Positions 11,701 through 22,400 of a DNA stretch of 64,000 nt are shown here, piece by piece. A model generated the notes under the pieces. It was not told the DNA's origin and did no database searches. It worked only from the letters and a program-made list of their open reading frames with translations. The position numbers and the translations under genes are program-made. Numbering within the stretch: the stretch's first letter is position 1; each line of letters starts with the position of its first letter. The DNA comes from Tigriopus japonicus (lineage: Eukaryota; Arthropoda; Copepoda; Harpacticoida; Harpacticidae), in NCBI GenBank assembly GCA_010645155.1, contig JAAGOF010000307.1, positions 1 to 64,000 of the forward strand, written 5' to 3'.

Positions 11701-14700
11701 ACCCACTATTCAAGGGTTGTACAGATCTACCAACAGTAACTCATGGGTAGATTAAATTTCATATAAACATTAATTATATAAACTATTTCAATTCATTTAC
11801 TCTCTTTACACGGAATCCCATNNNNNNNNNNNNNNNNNNNNNNNNNNNNNNNNNNNNNNNNNNNNNNNNNNNNNNNNNNNNNNNNNNNNNNNNNNNNNNN
11901 NNNNNNNNNNNNNNNNNNNNNNNNNNNNNNNNNNNNNNNNNNNNNNNNNNNNNNNNNNNNNNNNNNNNNNNNNNNNNNNNNNNNNNNNNNNNNNNNNNNN
12001 NNNNNNNNNNNNNNNNNNNNNNNNNNNNNNNNNNNNNNNNNNNNNNNNNNNNNNNNNNNNNNNNNNNNNNNNNNNNNNNNNNNNNNNNNNNNNNNNNNNN
12101 NNNNNNNNNNNNNNNNNNNNNNNNNNNNNNNNNNNNNNNNNNNNNNNNNNNNNNNNNNNNNNNNNNNNNNNNNNNNNNNNNNNNNNNNNNNNNNNNNNNN
12201 NNNNNNNNNNNNNNNNNNNNNNNNNNNNNNNNNNNNNNNNNNNNNNNNNNNNNNNNNNNNNNNNNNNNNNNNNNNNNNNNNNNNNNNNNNNNNNNNNNNN
12301 NNNNNNNNNNNNNNNNNNNNNNNNNNNNNNNNNNNNNNNNNNNNNNNNNNNNNNNNNNNNNNNNNNNNNNNNNNNNNNNNNNNNNNNNNNNNNNNNNNNN
12401 NNNNNNNNNNNNNNNNNNNNNNNNNNNNNNNNNNNNNNNNNNNNNNNNNNNNNNNNNNNNNNNNNNNNNNNNNNNNNNNNNNNNNNNNNNNNNNNNNNNN
12501 NNNNNNNNNNNNNNNNNNNNNNNNNNNNNNNNNNNNNNNNNNNNNNNNNNNNNNNNNNNNNNNNNNNNNNNNNNNNNNNNNNNNNNNNNNNNNNNNNNNN
12601 NNNNNNNNNNNNNNNNNNNNNNNNNNNNNNNNNNNNNNNNNNNNNNNNNNNNNNNNNNNNNNNNNNNNNNNNNNNNNNNNNNNNNNNNNNNNNNNNNNNN
12701 NNNNNNNNNNNNNNNNTTGACCGGTTAAACGAAAAAAGACGAATAAAGTTGACCGGTTAAACGAAAAAAGAGGAATAAAAGTTCCAATTAGACGAAAAAA
12801 CCGAAAAAATACTTGCAAATCGTAAAAAATCGAATCAATTTCCCAAAAAGGCGAATAAAACTGACTTATAACAAAGAAGACAAATTAAGTGTCCATACGG
12901 ACAAAAAAGACGTTTGAAACTTCAAAACTACTCTCACACAATAGACGAATATGTTCCTCTTGACAGGACTGCTTGTGTAAAAACGGAGAAATCTAGAAAA
13001 TTTGAAATATGAAGTACCTAACGGGCAAGAATTAGTAAGCAGTACGTATGTCAAATAAATACCAAGAGTTCAAAAATGCCTCTTTTTAGGAAACGTTTTC
13101 AGTAGAGCTAAATTTAAAATCAGATTTCCAAATACATTAATTGTTCTGATGGCCAGAGAGTTTTTTGAACCCAAAAGAAATATTTTCTTTCTACGTCCGT
13201 CGAGCAACTCTACAAGTATAAGTTAATATTTAGTGTGGATTGTATTTTCTTCACGTAAAACCGCAACTGACAACCAAATTATTACATTGGCTTGTAATTG
13301 GTGGGGTTGAACTTTCTTCGAAGTTTTTATTTGCTTGGAAAATTGAAAATTGAATGCTTAAAGAGCTTGAAATCCAAGAAATTCCAAATTTTTGGCCTAT
13401 TAGCCGAGAAAAGACTAACAAAATTGTCTGATTAAACAAAAACAGACGAATAAAATCCAAATTACACAAAAACAATTTCGCCACGAATAAAGGTCAAAAA
13501 GACGAAAAAAGATGAAAAAAGACGAATAAGTTTATTCGTCTAAGGTTCCTGTCCCTATTGATGTGATTAATTTTTTTTCTTTTGCTCGTTTGTTAATGGT
13601 CAACTTTTTGTCTGTATTTTCCTTTTTCTTTTGAAATTTTGATCTTGTTTAGGGTTCAAAGGTGTCCAGGTTCTCTTTCTGGTTCACCAAGTTCCATCTT
13701 GTTTATTATGCCCTTATGGATGTTTGAAGTTAAAAATAGCAAATCACTGAAAAGCACTTAGGAAAAAAGTGGTTAATGAATGTTTAGAACTTGCAACAAA
13801 ATTTTTGACAAGATGAACAAAATTTGGGAGGTATAGAATGTATAGAAATATACCCTACATACATACTTCCTTTTTAACTATAAACTTTTTTTTGATAGAA
13901 ATTGGCAACCCCTTATACTAACGTTGAAAATAATTAACAAAGATCAGATATTTCGAATGTATGTATTTACCCTTTTGAAAGACAGTCTTCGTACTCTTTC
14001 GTAGATATATCTTTTTGTCGGTTGTGTTAGATGTGACCAAACATCTTGGAATAGTGTGTGGATGGCCAATCATTTCGCAATTTAATCCAGACTTCTCACA
14101 ACGGACTCCAAGGCTCCTCGTTAGGTTATTAGAACCAGCACAAATACCCGCAAGGACCAAAACGCTAGAGCTTTAATCAAGCATTATATAAAAATTAGAT
14201 TAGTATGGTAAAAATCAGTAATGAACCTTCCCGTAGACATCTAGACAACTGGATGTCAGACCACCTGGTACCCTGACAATTCAAAAACATGCCAGGTCTT
14301 GGTCAAAGAGCCATGGATTTTTTTAGGAACTACCATCACTTATTCTTAAAATGTTGGCACACGGAGTTTAATTGACAAATCACAAATAAGAAAAATATGC
14401 AAGTCATATTTCAGCATTATTTGAAATTCCCAAGCAAAAATGCATTCCCACGCGCAAAACATTTTTTTGCCTAAACCTTTAAAAAGCCTGTTCATTAGCA
14501 TTCTAATAATCAGTTTCAAGTGTAGTAGAAAGTGCTCCGAAAATATTACAAAAGCTGAATCAAATGGAAGCCAGAGTGGCCACGCGTACTAGCGCGTTCT
14601 TAAAAGTGCCGAGTGTAAGTGCTTCCCCAGACGGCATAGGTTCGAATCCTGCTGGGGGTCGGATTGAAGCTGTCGGGAGAAATCCTTCAATTTACAGGGA

Positions 14701-15324
14701 ATCGCATTCCTTGTAGCGGTAATAAAAAATCCGCAAAAAAAAAATGCCAGAGCATGCAAATGTATGTACTGAAGAGAGTGTAAAATAAATGAGCTCGCCC
14801 TTTTGCAGTAAAACAATAATCATAAAAGGGCAAGCTCATTCATTCTTAGTAGGATTTGTACTGAACTTTGAGAGATTGACTCTGGCGTTCAATTGAGCTG
14901 AATACTAAAATACATATTTTAGTCAACATAGACAAAGTCTTGCTTGCTGAAGAACTTAATTGGTTGTTCCTACTGGAAACTGATTCTTTTCATTGGCCTC
15001 TCAGGCCATAGAAATTCAGTGGTTCTTGGTACGAGTACTGACTTTAGGGTGACATTTCTATCGGTTGGTAAAACAGCAAAAAAAACCACTGTGTAATCAA
15101 CTCCAAACAGACCATAAAACTGTTTAAACATCCAAGTGGTCGATTGTCCGACATCCAATAATCTAGAAATCTATGCCTTACGCATTGTTCACTCCGATCT
15201 GACGCGGTTCCCATTCCAAATCACAATTCGAGGGTGAAGGAACAAAATAATGAGTTGTCATGATTTCGGATGATGATTGACGTGTTGTGATCAGAAAGAT
15301 GAAAACGGATCTAATTGTAGCCAT
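8721..15324 (-). CDS. kelch-repeat protein, probably secreted
   Basis: Four exons splice in frame: 15324-15182, 14164-13971, 11470-11303, 9403-8721, about 395 residues, all junctions GT-AG with matching phases (2, 1, 1). The last junction joins CKMWRQ to STNEWADMPSM, which is exactly the start of a kelch blade. The C-terminal half (from about residue 169) shows several blades: LIAIGGKN, IWVQGP with RRVHSTVVV, LVVIGGYTDDRGN, WRPLADLP, IVCFGG. Kelch blades form a beta-propeller used for binding. The N-terminal half has spaced cysteines (CDLEW, GVRCEKSGLNC, PRC, VVCSESSTEC) and a short hydrophobic start (SVFIFLI), suggesting an extracellular Cys-rich domain; the signal peptide is weak. The stop is TAA at 8721. 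Introns hold two MITEs, a LINE tail and the 895-base gap, so a missing exon inside the gap cannot be excluded. Confidence 0.72.
9744..10175. mobile_element. palindromic MITE (CACTGAATTTCT family), copy 1
   Basis: The two halves are inverted copies: GATTTCCAAAAGGATTCAA... GCGTTCTACTGCAAA at the left, and TTTGCAGAAGAACGTGATTG... ATGATTC at the right, meeting around GAATGAATAAGCTC/GTAGTTCATTCATTC. Outer ends resemble CAAGAANCACTGAATTT of the copies near 15020 and 20740. No coding region. It sits in the last intron of the kelch gene. Confidence 0.6.
10833..11118. mobile_element. hAT-type MITE with CAGGGTTGG ends
   Basis: Terminal inverted repeats CAGGGTTGG and CCAACCCTG bound 286 bases; inner arms repeat the word GGGATTTT and its relatives (ATCCCGTC, AATCCCG). 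The flanks CTCCTACG (10825-10832) and CTCCTAAA (11119-11126) match at 6 of 8 bases, compatible with an aged 8-bp target duplication. Confidence 0.65.
11646..11821 (+). mobile_element. LINE 3' end, cut by assembly gap
   Basis: Homologous to 6620-6800: ACAGCATTTAAGGCAGG, TTGGACAAATTTTTAAA, CAAGGGTTGTA, AGATCTACCAACAG, then TACTCTCTTTACACGGAATCCC, where the N run begins. Stop codons and short deletions are present. Within an intron of the kelch gene. Confidence 0.75.
11822..12716. other. assembly gap (895 N)
   Basis: Run of N in the third exon-to-second exon interval of the kelch gene. Repeats lie on both sides (LINE tail before, tandem repeat after), the likely reason for the break. Confidence 0.95.
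12717..12860. repeat. tandem repeat, about 32-base unit
   Basis: TTGACCGGTTAAACGAAAAA followed by AGACGAATAAAG is repeated from the gap edge onward with decreasing fidelity. Related words (GATTAAACAAAAACAGACG, GACGAATAAGTTTATTCGTC) recur at 13425-13545. The array probably fills part of the gap. Confidence 0.65.
14566..14745 (+). mobile_element. tRNA-derived SINE with LINE 3' tail
   Basis: The head looks like a class II (Leu/Ser-type) tRNA: CCAGAGTGGCCACGCG as A-box arm, a long variable arm, and a perfect B box GGTTCGAATCC at 14639-14649. After a GGGAGAAATCC linker the body ends with TTTACAGGGAATCG... TTGTAGCGG and an A-run, which is the 3' end of the LINE in this window. It is therefore a SINE, transcribed by RNA polymerase III and very likely mobilised by that LINE. 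It lies in the first intron of the kelch gene. Confidence 0.75.
14750..15025. mobile_element. palindromic MITE (CACTGAATTTCT family), copy 2, partial
   Basis: Shares with the copies at 9744 and 20740: GAGCTCGCCCTTTTG and its inverted partner AAAGGGCAAGCTCATTC, TAGTAGGATTTG, CTGAACTTTGAGAGA, GAAGAAC and GAAATTCAGTGGTTCTTGG at the right end. The left arm is truncated next to the SINE tail. Confidence 0.55.
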
Positions 15325-16321
15325 AATTTTGCAACAATATAGGTAAGAAGTGCACTTGTTGGTTCTTTGTGAGTTGTGGGCCAATCCAAAGACCAAAATG
15401 GAGTGCAAAACATATTCCTGGCACACCGGATATTTAATTGAAATGTAAAAACTGTTGTTGGGCGAGCAATTTCAATTTAGATAAAAATTGAGCAAAGCTA
15501 GAGTCAAGGCGAAATAGGTGCACACATACTCTGCAAATCTTTGTGAAGAAGAAGTGAATTTATAGTCATTTTTGAAACACTCAATTCAATCTCTTCATAC
15601 AAATCAAGGGCATGCAAATGTTCAATACCAAATCAATGATGAGTTTTACCCTAAAAGACTTTAATGATAGCTATTTGGGTAAGTTTGACCTGGCCGTTGC
15701 AAAGAATCTTAAAAGCAATTTGATCTTTGCAGGGTTGGTCACTTCAAAACGGACAAGGAAAAATGTTAGTTCCCAACAATCAAAGCTCTGAATCAAAAAG
15801 TCATATGGTACAAATAGTTCACGAAATACTATCATCTAGAACGCTTGTCATTAAAAAATTTCTTTAAGGGGCCTCTTTTTTGAAAGGGTCTTGAATTCAA
15901 TTAGCGATAAGAGGAGGGATTCGCCGTCAACACGTTCCTCATGAAGTTGTTATCATGGAGTTGATAAATTTCAGTAACAGTAGTCATATTTTTGTTATTG
16001 TTACCTTCAACATTTATCCCCCAATTTATTTTGATTGAAATACTTGCTTTTTTCTCACAAGTCCATGGGATTGGACTTCAAGAGGAAAGGAAGAAAGTTG
16101 ATCTCGAAATTGACATCTCATTGTTTCTCACCCTTCGCGGTTAAAAATGGCAGAAATCAACAAAACTTTGAGAATGTTGCCCTGATTTGTGATAATCTGA
16201 ACGCCAAAAATTTATTTAATTATTTAAAAATCTTGAGACTAAACACTGTAACCAGACAACACAGAAAAAGTGATTCTTCGGTCTTTTTCAAATTGGTTAG
16301 GTGCGCATCTGAACGGGTTCT
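15325..16321. other. intergenic, upstream of kelch gene
   Basis: Would contain the promoter of the - strand kelch gene. No convincing TATA box or other gene was recognised. Confidence 0.4.
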
Positions 16322-16421
16322 GAGGCTAGTTTTTTAGACGCAAAAGATCGATCTCAAGATCTTACTACAGTACTTTAAGGCCGATCTTGAGATCGATCTT
16401 TGCGTCTAAAAAACTAGCCTC
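16322..16421. mobile_element. 100-bp hairpin element, copy 1
   Basis: GAGGCTAGTTTTTTAGACGC and its reverse complement bound a nearly complete palindrome with inner arms around GATCGATCTCAAGATC. The same element occurs at 51875-51974. Confidence 0.75.
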
Positions 16422-16859
16422 TGATTTCTGAAAAATAAATTTAAAATAAGAAGCTTTTTTATGGCAAAAAATACAGAACTGTTCAATAAAGACCTGATGG
16501 TATCAAGACAAATGGCGATTGAACTGAAATTTCTCGTGTTTTAAGGTCAAAAAATATTTGCCCCAGTTTTTGTTTGAAAAATAAAACCAGTTTCGGTTTT
16601 TGTGGTCGATTTTTAGGTCTTGTGAGTCCATTTTACCAAAAATGGCACCAGAACGAAACTCGGCCAAATAAATCGCCGAAATTCTTTTTTGGTCAGAAAC
16701 TTACAGGGCTGCTACTTCTAATTGTCGCTCCACAGAATCGTGAAAACAACCATGATGAAATGATTTTTTAATTCATGCTTGATATTGACTGAGTCTTAAA
16801 ACAATTATCAAACATTCAGTAATCATAAATCAAAGATGAATTCCTCATACCACCAACTA

Positions 16860-17480
16860 GAGATGGTTGAATTCCATGAGGAGCAACTACGTTGCGCCGT
16901 TGAGATGGCCCTTGTGAATTAACCAACAGAGACATTGCCAACACGCTTGGATTGTACATATGATTCATTCAAAGGACCAAAAAGAGGTTAGATGAGAAAA
17001 AGAAGCACCCTGGTTCAAAGATAGTATGTGGAGTGATCTTGAGTGATGGCCATGCCTCCACACATCACCGAAACACGACTCAGGATCAACACAAGCATTC
17101 TATTTAAGGATGTGGTTATACCTATTACCAAGGAGACAATTGGTAACCGTCCTCTGGGTATGGCAAAAAGACGATACACCCTGTCATGTATCCAAAAAGT
17201 CTCTCCTGTGGCTCAAGGAGAACAGCTATGACTTCACCTCCAAGGATACATGGCCATCTAGCTCTCTAGATTGAAGTCCAATGGATTAGTCATCCTTTGG
17301 CGTGTTGAAAGAATAGACCAACATAAGAGCTGACAACATGAAGACCTCCCAAATCAGTGCCATCAACGAGAAGGGCAACAAGATAGACGAGGCAAGAGTA
17401 AAAGCTCCAACTACGTGGTTTAATGTCCGCGCAAAGACCGTGGTGGTGGCTGAGGGCAATGAGATGGGCAGATTCGAAAT
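16860..17480 (+). pseudogene. mariner-family transposase remnant
   Basis: In shifting frames the + strand gives IVCGVILSDGHAMPPH (near 17020-17065), RLRIN, then WLKENSYDFTSKDTWPSSS, LD-stop-SPMD, FGVLKE, TNIRADNM and finally VVVAEGNEMG. These match the order of mariner transposase landmarks (GVxSxxGHxMPPHF, LRVN, WPPSSPDLNPMD, FWGVLE, VIxAEG). Several stops and frameshifts show it is inactive. Mariner enzymes cut and paste DNA at TA dinucleotides. No terminal repeats were identified. Confidence 0.75.
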
Positions 17481-17994
17481 GAGATCGAATGAATTCTATT
17501 CTAAACCATAGACCTTAGATGTCACTTTTTTCAATTTTAAAAGTTCGTGTTTTAGGGCTGAGATACACTAGTTTTTGTGATTTTGATGATACGGCGACAA
17601 GTAGAAGTAACACTGCCTGAAAGCTGCACTTTTTCTTATTTATTTGCAGTAGTGAAAAAGAAATTTCAAATTCAATTCTGCATTGCATTTACCTAGTCAT
17701 CGGTTCAAGTTATGGTAAAAGCCTCTTTAAACTACAAGTTCCAGCTCTTTTCAAGGAAGTCTTTGCCTCTTTTGTTACATGAAAGCATTCAAAATTTGAA
17801 TATTTAGGACTTAAGGTCATTTTTCCAAAAATCTGCTAGCCAGTCCATATCAAAGGAATTGAGCTCCAAAAATGAAGTTTCAAACAAAAAAAAGAGTCCT
17901 TTTTTGTGACAAAATGGAACAATTCAGTTTCTCTTCCAACAAAATTTATTTTCCGTTACGGTCCTTTAACGAACACCTGACTGGCAAACCTGTT

Positions 17995-18510
17995 CAAGAT
18001 ACTTTGAAAAAATATCTAGATAAAATAGTATTTTCCGCATAGTATCTAGATAAACATAGTTTAAGATACTTCTCAAAAAATGTATCTACATAAAGATAGT
18101 TCAAGATATTTTCCTGAAAAGGTACAGTATCTAGATAAAGATAGTTCAAGATAGCTTCCCGAAAAAACTATCTAGATAAGATACTTCAAGATATTTTTCA
18201 CAAAACGTATCTGTATAAGATACTTCTAGATACTTTTCTTCATAATGCATAATGCACAAATACTTTGAAATGATGCATTATGAAGAAAAGTATCTAGAAG
18301 TATCTTATCTAGATACTTTTTGGGAAAATGCATAATGCATACTAAACAATGCATAATGAATGCTTTAACACAAAAGATTGGAAGAACACATTATCTTGAT
18401 AAAGATAGTTTAAGATAGTTTCCCGAAAAAAAGTATCTAGATAAAGATACTTCAACATACTTTCACGAAACAATTATCTAGATAAAGAAACTTTAAGATA
18501 CTTTCCCGAA
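17995..18510. repeat. degenerate tandem repeat, TATCTAGATAAAGATA type
   Basis: About 35-40-base units built on TATCTAGATAAAGATAGTTC and AAGATACTTTCCCGAAAA run for about 500 bases. Because the core word is self-complementary, parts also form inverted repeats (for example TAGAAGTATCT near 18210 and 18290). Confidence 0.65.
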
Positions 18511-18785
18511 AAACTCGGTTTCGGTTTCGGTTATCCCTACCGAAATCGAATATAAAAAATGAAGTTTGACAACAAAATTGAAATTTCTTGGTCCAAACAC
18601 CTCTGAAATTGAAGTTTTCCGATTTTTCATAATTTGCGACTACCCAACATCGAACAGATTAGCAATATGAATTTTTAAGGTAAATTTTGCATTTATACTA
18701 TTATAATATATAATATCATGCAACTGACTACAATGAGCTGCTTTCGGTTTCGGTTTTGAGCCCTTTCGGTCCCTCACTACTGGGA
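18509..18785 (-). mobile_element. CCGAAA-ended MITE, copy 1
   Basis: Both ends are rich in CGGTTTCGGTTTCGG/CCGAAACC, the right end closes with CCCTTTCGGTCCCTCACTA. The interior (AAATTTTGCATTTATAC, GCGACTACCCAACATCGAAC, TTTTTCATAATTTGCGAC) is shared, in opposite orientation, with 32587-32885 and 58276-58608. Confidence 0.65.
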
Positions 18786-19406
18786 GGTCAAAGTCCATAA
18801 GACTGTGAGGTCATCCTACCAAAACAGCTCCCAAAAATTGCTTTTTGACACAAAAGTTTGACCTATTTTTGAACTTCTCAATGTTCATTGGATACGTAAG
18901 AATTGAAATTTTGTTTAATATCGCTCAAAGGTTGCACGGTTTTTCTATTTTAGTGGTTGCGCTTAAAGGGCTCTTGTGGCAGACTTCATAACTTGAAATT
19001 TGATTACCTACCATTTAGCTGAAGTTGACATTTCAACAATCAATGCGCGATTAGGATTAAAAGCACACTCAATGTATAATTAGTACGCCTGGATCAATCT
19101 TAAATTCCATCAGTTTAGTCAATTATTTGTTTACACAATGAAGGCTATTCTTTGAAAATTGAAATACAATGTTTTAAGCTTAAGTTTCAAAGCAAGGAAA
19201 TATAATTTCGACAACCTCCATTTTCGTCAACTTTGTTAAGGATATTCCAAATTAAAAAATATAGGCAAAAAACCCTCAAACAAAAGACTTTTTTATTTCG
19301 TCTTTTGAAAGCAATCCCCAATATTTTTGCAATATCAACAATTTGAATAATAAACTTTTTTTCCTTTCTTCCAAGCTTCGGATTTGAATATACTATCGAT
19401 TGCAAT

Positions 19407-19412
19407 TTTATT
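19407..19412 (-). terminator. AATAAA overlapping the stop codon of gene 1
   Basis: The - strand reads CCA AAA TAA AAT, so AATAAA spans the TAA stop. A second AATAAA on the - strand lies at 19292-19297, about 110 bases downstream, and is the more likely working signal. Confidence 0.4.
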
Positions 19413-22400
19413 TTGGATCCAGGAAAGGATCGATTCCTTTCACAAATTCCAGAAGCTTTTCACTATGGTCAGGTTCATCAGATTTCCCATGATTTAATCT
19501 TGCTTCCTCAAAAACAATCCATTGAGGTTGATATTTCTTCAGAAATGGCAGGATATTTTCTGGACTAGGTTTTTTCAAATCGGGCAATTTGTGACCATTA
19601 AACGTAAGAAAGAGGATCTTGGCAATAATGAGAATATGATGAGAAGATTGTTGTTTGGCAGTGACAACGTGCTTTAAATGTCTTCGAAGAATATGCTTTC
19701 GCAATATTTGGCTCATTGTGTCTGTCTTGGCATCAAAATCCAAAACATTGATTTTTGGATTAAAAAAGATGGGCAGCCCATTTTCGTGTTTGTAACTCTC
19801 CCTGAGCAACATTAAGCATCTCAAAAGCATCCCTTCTTTTGCAAGGTCCTCTTTGGGAGGTTCCTCATTTGTTCCTGGGGGAATAGGTTTTTGGAACACA
19901 TCCATCAAATCCCGACCACATGAAAGGCACTCATGGACCCAGAAAATGGCTTGAATCAATACGTTTGATTTCACTTTGGGGCGATCCTTGGAAGTTTGGG
20001 AGAATGAAATGAGCAAGGATTTGAGCAAACTCAAGATTGAGATCCCATTGGGAATGCTTTTAAGTAGGATGTCTTGCTCAAAAGTGGGACAGAAATCTCG
20101 GTCCATTTTCCCATCTTTGGGAGAACATCTTGGAGAGAGGAGCACATGAGCCGCTTTTAGTTTGTCAATCAAGGATTTGGGAGGCCAACATTTGGGAGGC
20201 GTTCGAGTTGTCCATTCTTGCCATTCTTGCGGAATGCTTGAGAATGGAACTTTGACTAGAATGGACAGGTCCACATCGATGAAGAGGTCTTTGTGAAGTT
20301 CCCATAAGGGGAGACCCAATTCAAGAAAATTTAAGCTTGGAAACTCCCAGAGGCGACTGTGTCTTTTCCTATATTTTAATATATTCATAAACCTTTCCGC
20401 TGAGGACTGCTTTTCTCCCACCCTAAAAAGATAACTTGCTGAGGAATGTGTGCAAGAAAAAAAGGATTTAATGATGGTTCTACATATGTGATCATGTGTA
20501 GAGGGCGTAAAAATAAGTTGAATGAAACGGCAAAAGAGTTTTTAAGTTAAACATTTTGCCATTTATCATAATGGTCAGGGTTAGTTTAGTAAATCCACGT
20601 TGGAGAAAAACAATAAACGGAATATACATTTTTGAAACAAGTGAATGCATGTTTGTAACTCAAACACTGAGGAGAACATGTTGAAACAAATCAATTTTTC
20701 CGAGCAATTTCGTTTATTTTGGCTAAACTAACCTACATAGGTCAAGAAGCACTGAATTTCTCCGGACTCAGAGGCTAACGAGAGGAATCATGATTTCCAG
20801 TAAGAGCTATTCAATTACGTTCTTCTGCAAATGAGACCTTGCTTATGTTGATAAGAATACATATTTCAATTATCAGCTCAATCGAACGTCGGAGTCAGTA
20901 ATTAAGCTCTCTCCAAGTTCAGTGCAAATCCTACCGGGAATGAATGAATTAGCCCTTTTCTGGTAATTTTTTTACCACAAAAGGGCGAGTTCATTCATTC
21001 TATGCTCTCTTCAATACATAAGTTTGAGAAGGCATAACTTTTTACTCCAGCATTCGTTTGAGCTGAAAATTGAAATACGTCGTCTACTGAATGCAAGCCA
21101 GGTTTTGTTGGCAGAAGAACGCAATTGAATTAGTCCTTCTGGAAATCATTATTCTCACTTCTAGTCGTCCACTCCAGAAATTTTGTTGTTCTTGTATTTA
21201 TGTTTATCACCCTACCAAATAATATTTGTTTTTTTACGTCAAGTAACGGTTACATTTTTTAATGAAAAATACTGCAAAATAATTCAGGGCGAACATAACA
21301 ATTGTCAAATGGCTATTTCACAAAAAAAGTCATATTGTAAAGTACTTTTTGCCTTACCTGGGATTGACATCAAATGTAAAAGATAATGATCCACCAGATG
21401 ACGGAATTTTAGCTGGAATAATAGGATGACACATAATTTATGGGCAATTTAATTTTTTGATCGATTTATTTATAATACATCCACTATTTGGTAATCAACA
21501 ACAGGCTCTTGCTGACCTTGCGGACGTAATTTTACTACAAATTATTGCTAACAATGGTTATTGTCTTCTTTTGCGCATTTACTGATGGTTCATAGAAACG
21601 CAACAAGAAACCATGTCCGTAACTCGGTAATGGTTGATCTAAAAAAATTATATCTCAAAAGATAACTTTTTATAAGATACCTGTGGTTTTTGGAATTTAC
21701 GATTTTAACCAAATTTCGGAAGGCAAAGAAAAGTCATGAACGCTTTGTTTTCAGAAATGGTCCTTCACGGGAAACATCGTCGTCGCTTAAATATTGAACT
21801 TGGGTGAAATAGCTTTTCTGCCTCTGCAAGACAAGTTTTTGGCCAATCATATCCAATGAAAGTGAGGATCATTTAAAGTTTCGATCACGATTCATCGACG
21901 ATATAATTAGGTAATCCGTTTCTTTTGAAACACCCGGCACTCTGGCGGCAAAATTAGCCAATCAACTTACCTCCAATCAAACCAAATTTGTTTTTCCACT
22001 CCATTAACATAATTCGTAGAGATGAGGCATTCAAGCACCATTGTCCATGTTTTTCCTTGAAGATGGTGCACTTATCTTTTATTTTAGAACCTTGGATGGA
22101 AAACCACAAAATATATAGGACCCAAAGTTATGTGAAAACGTCAAAAAAAAATCACATTAATGGGATTGACTATTTTTGGGAGAAAAAAATAACCCCATTT
22201 TTGTAGGAAACAACAAAATTTGACCTTTTTTACGACATTTCTACCGAAATTTTTGATAGATCATTTGATGAAATATTGTCAGTTTAGACTAGCTATTGGA
22301 AAATTTGAAGGATTCTTTCGCATACTTGAACTCAAAGTCGTTTTTTTACATTTTAATGTAGGTTTATCACACGACCACGACGTTGCCAAAATTCGGAAAA

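Noticed and set aside
11793..12818. Long frame across 11.8-12.8 kb
   Set aside because: Runs through 895 N; the only real codons are in repeats.
14566..14660. Functional tRNA gene
   Set aside because: A and B boxes are present, but the acceptor stem does not close and the sequence continues into a LINE 3' end; it is a SINE head.
14970..15180. Possible extra kelch-gene exon (DVGQSTTWMFKQFYGLFGVDY)
   Set aside because: It would leave an intron of only 19 bases after exon 1. Exon 1 joins directly and in phase to 14164-13971, and the right part is a MITE end.
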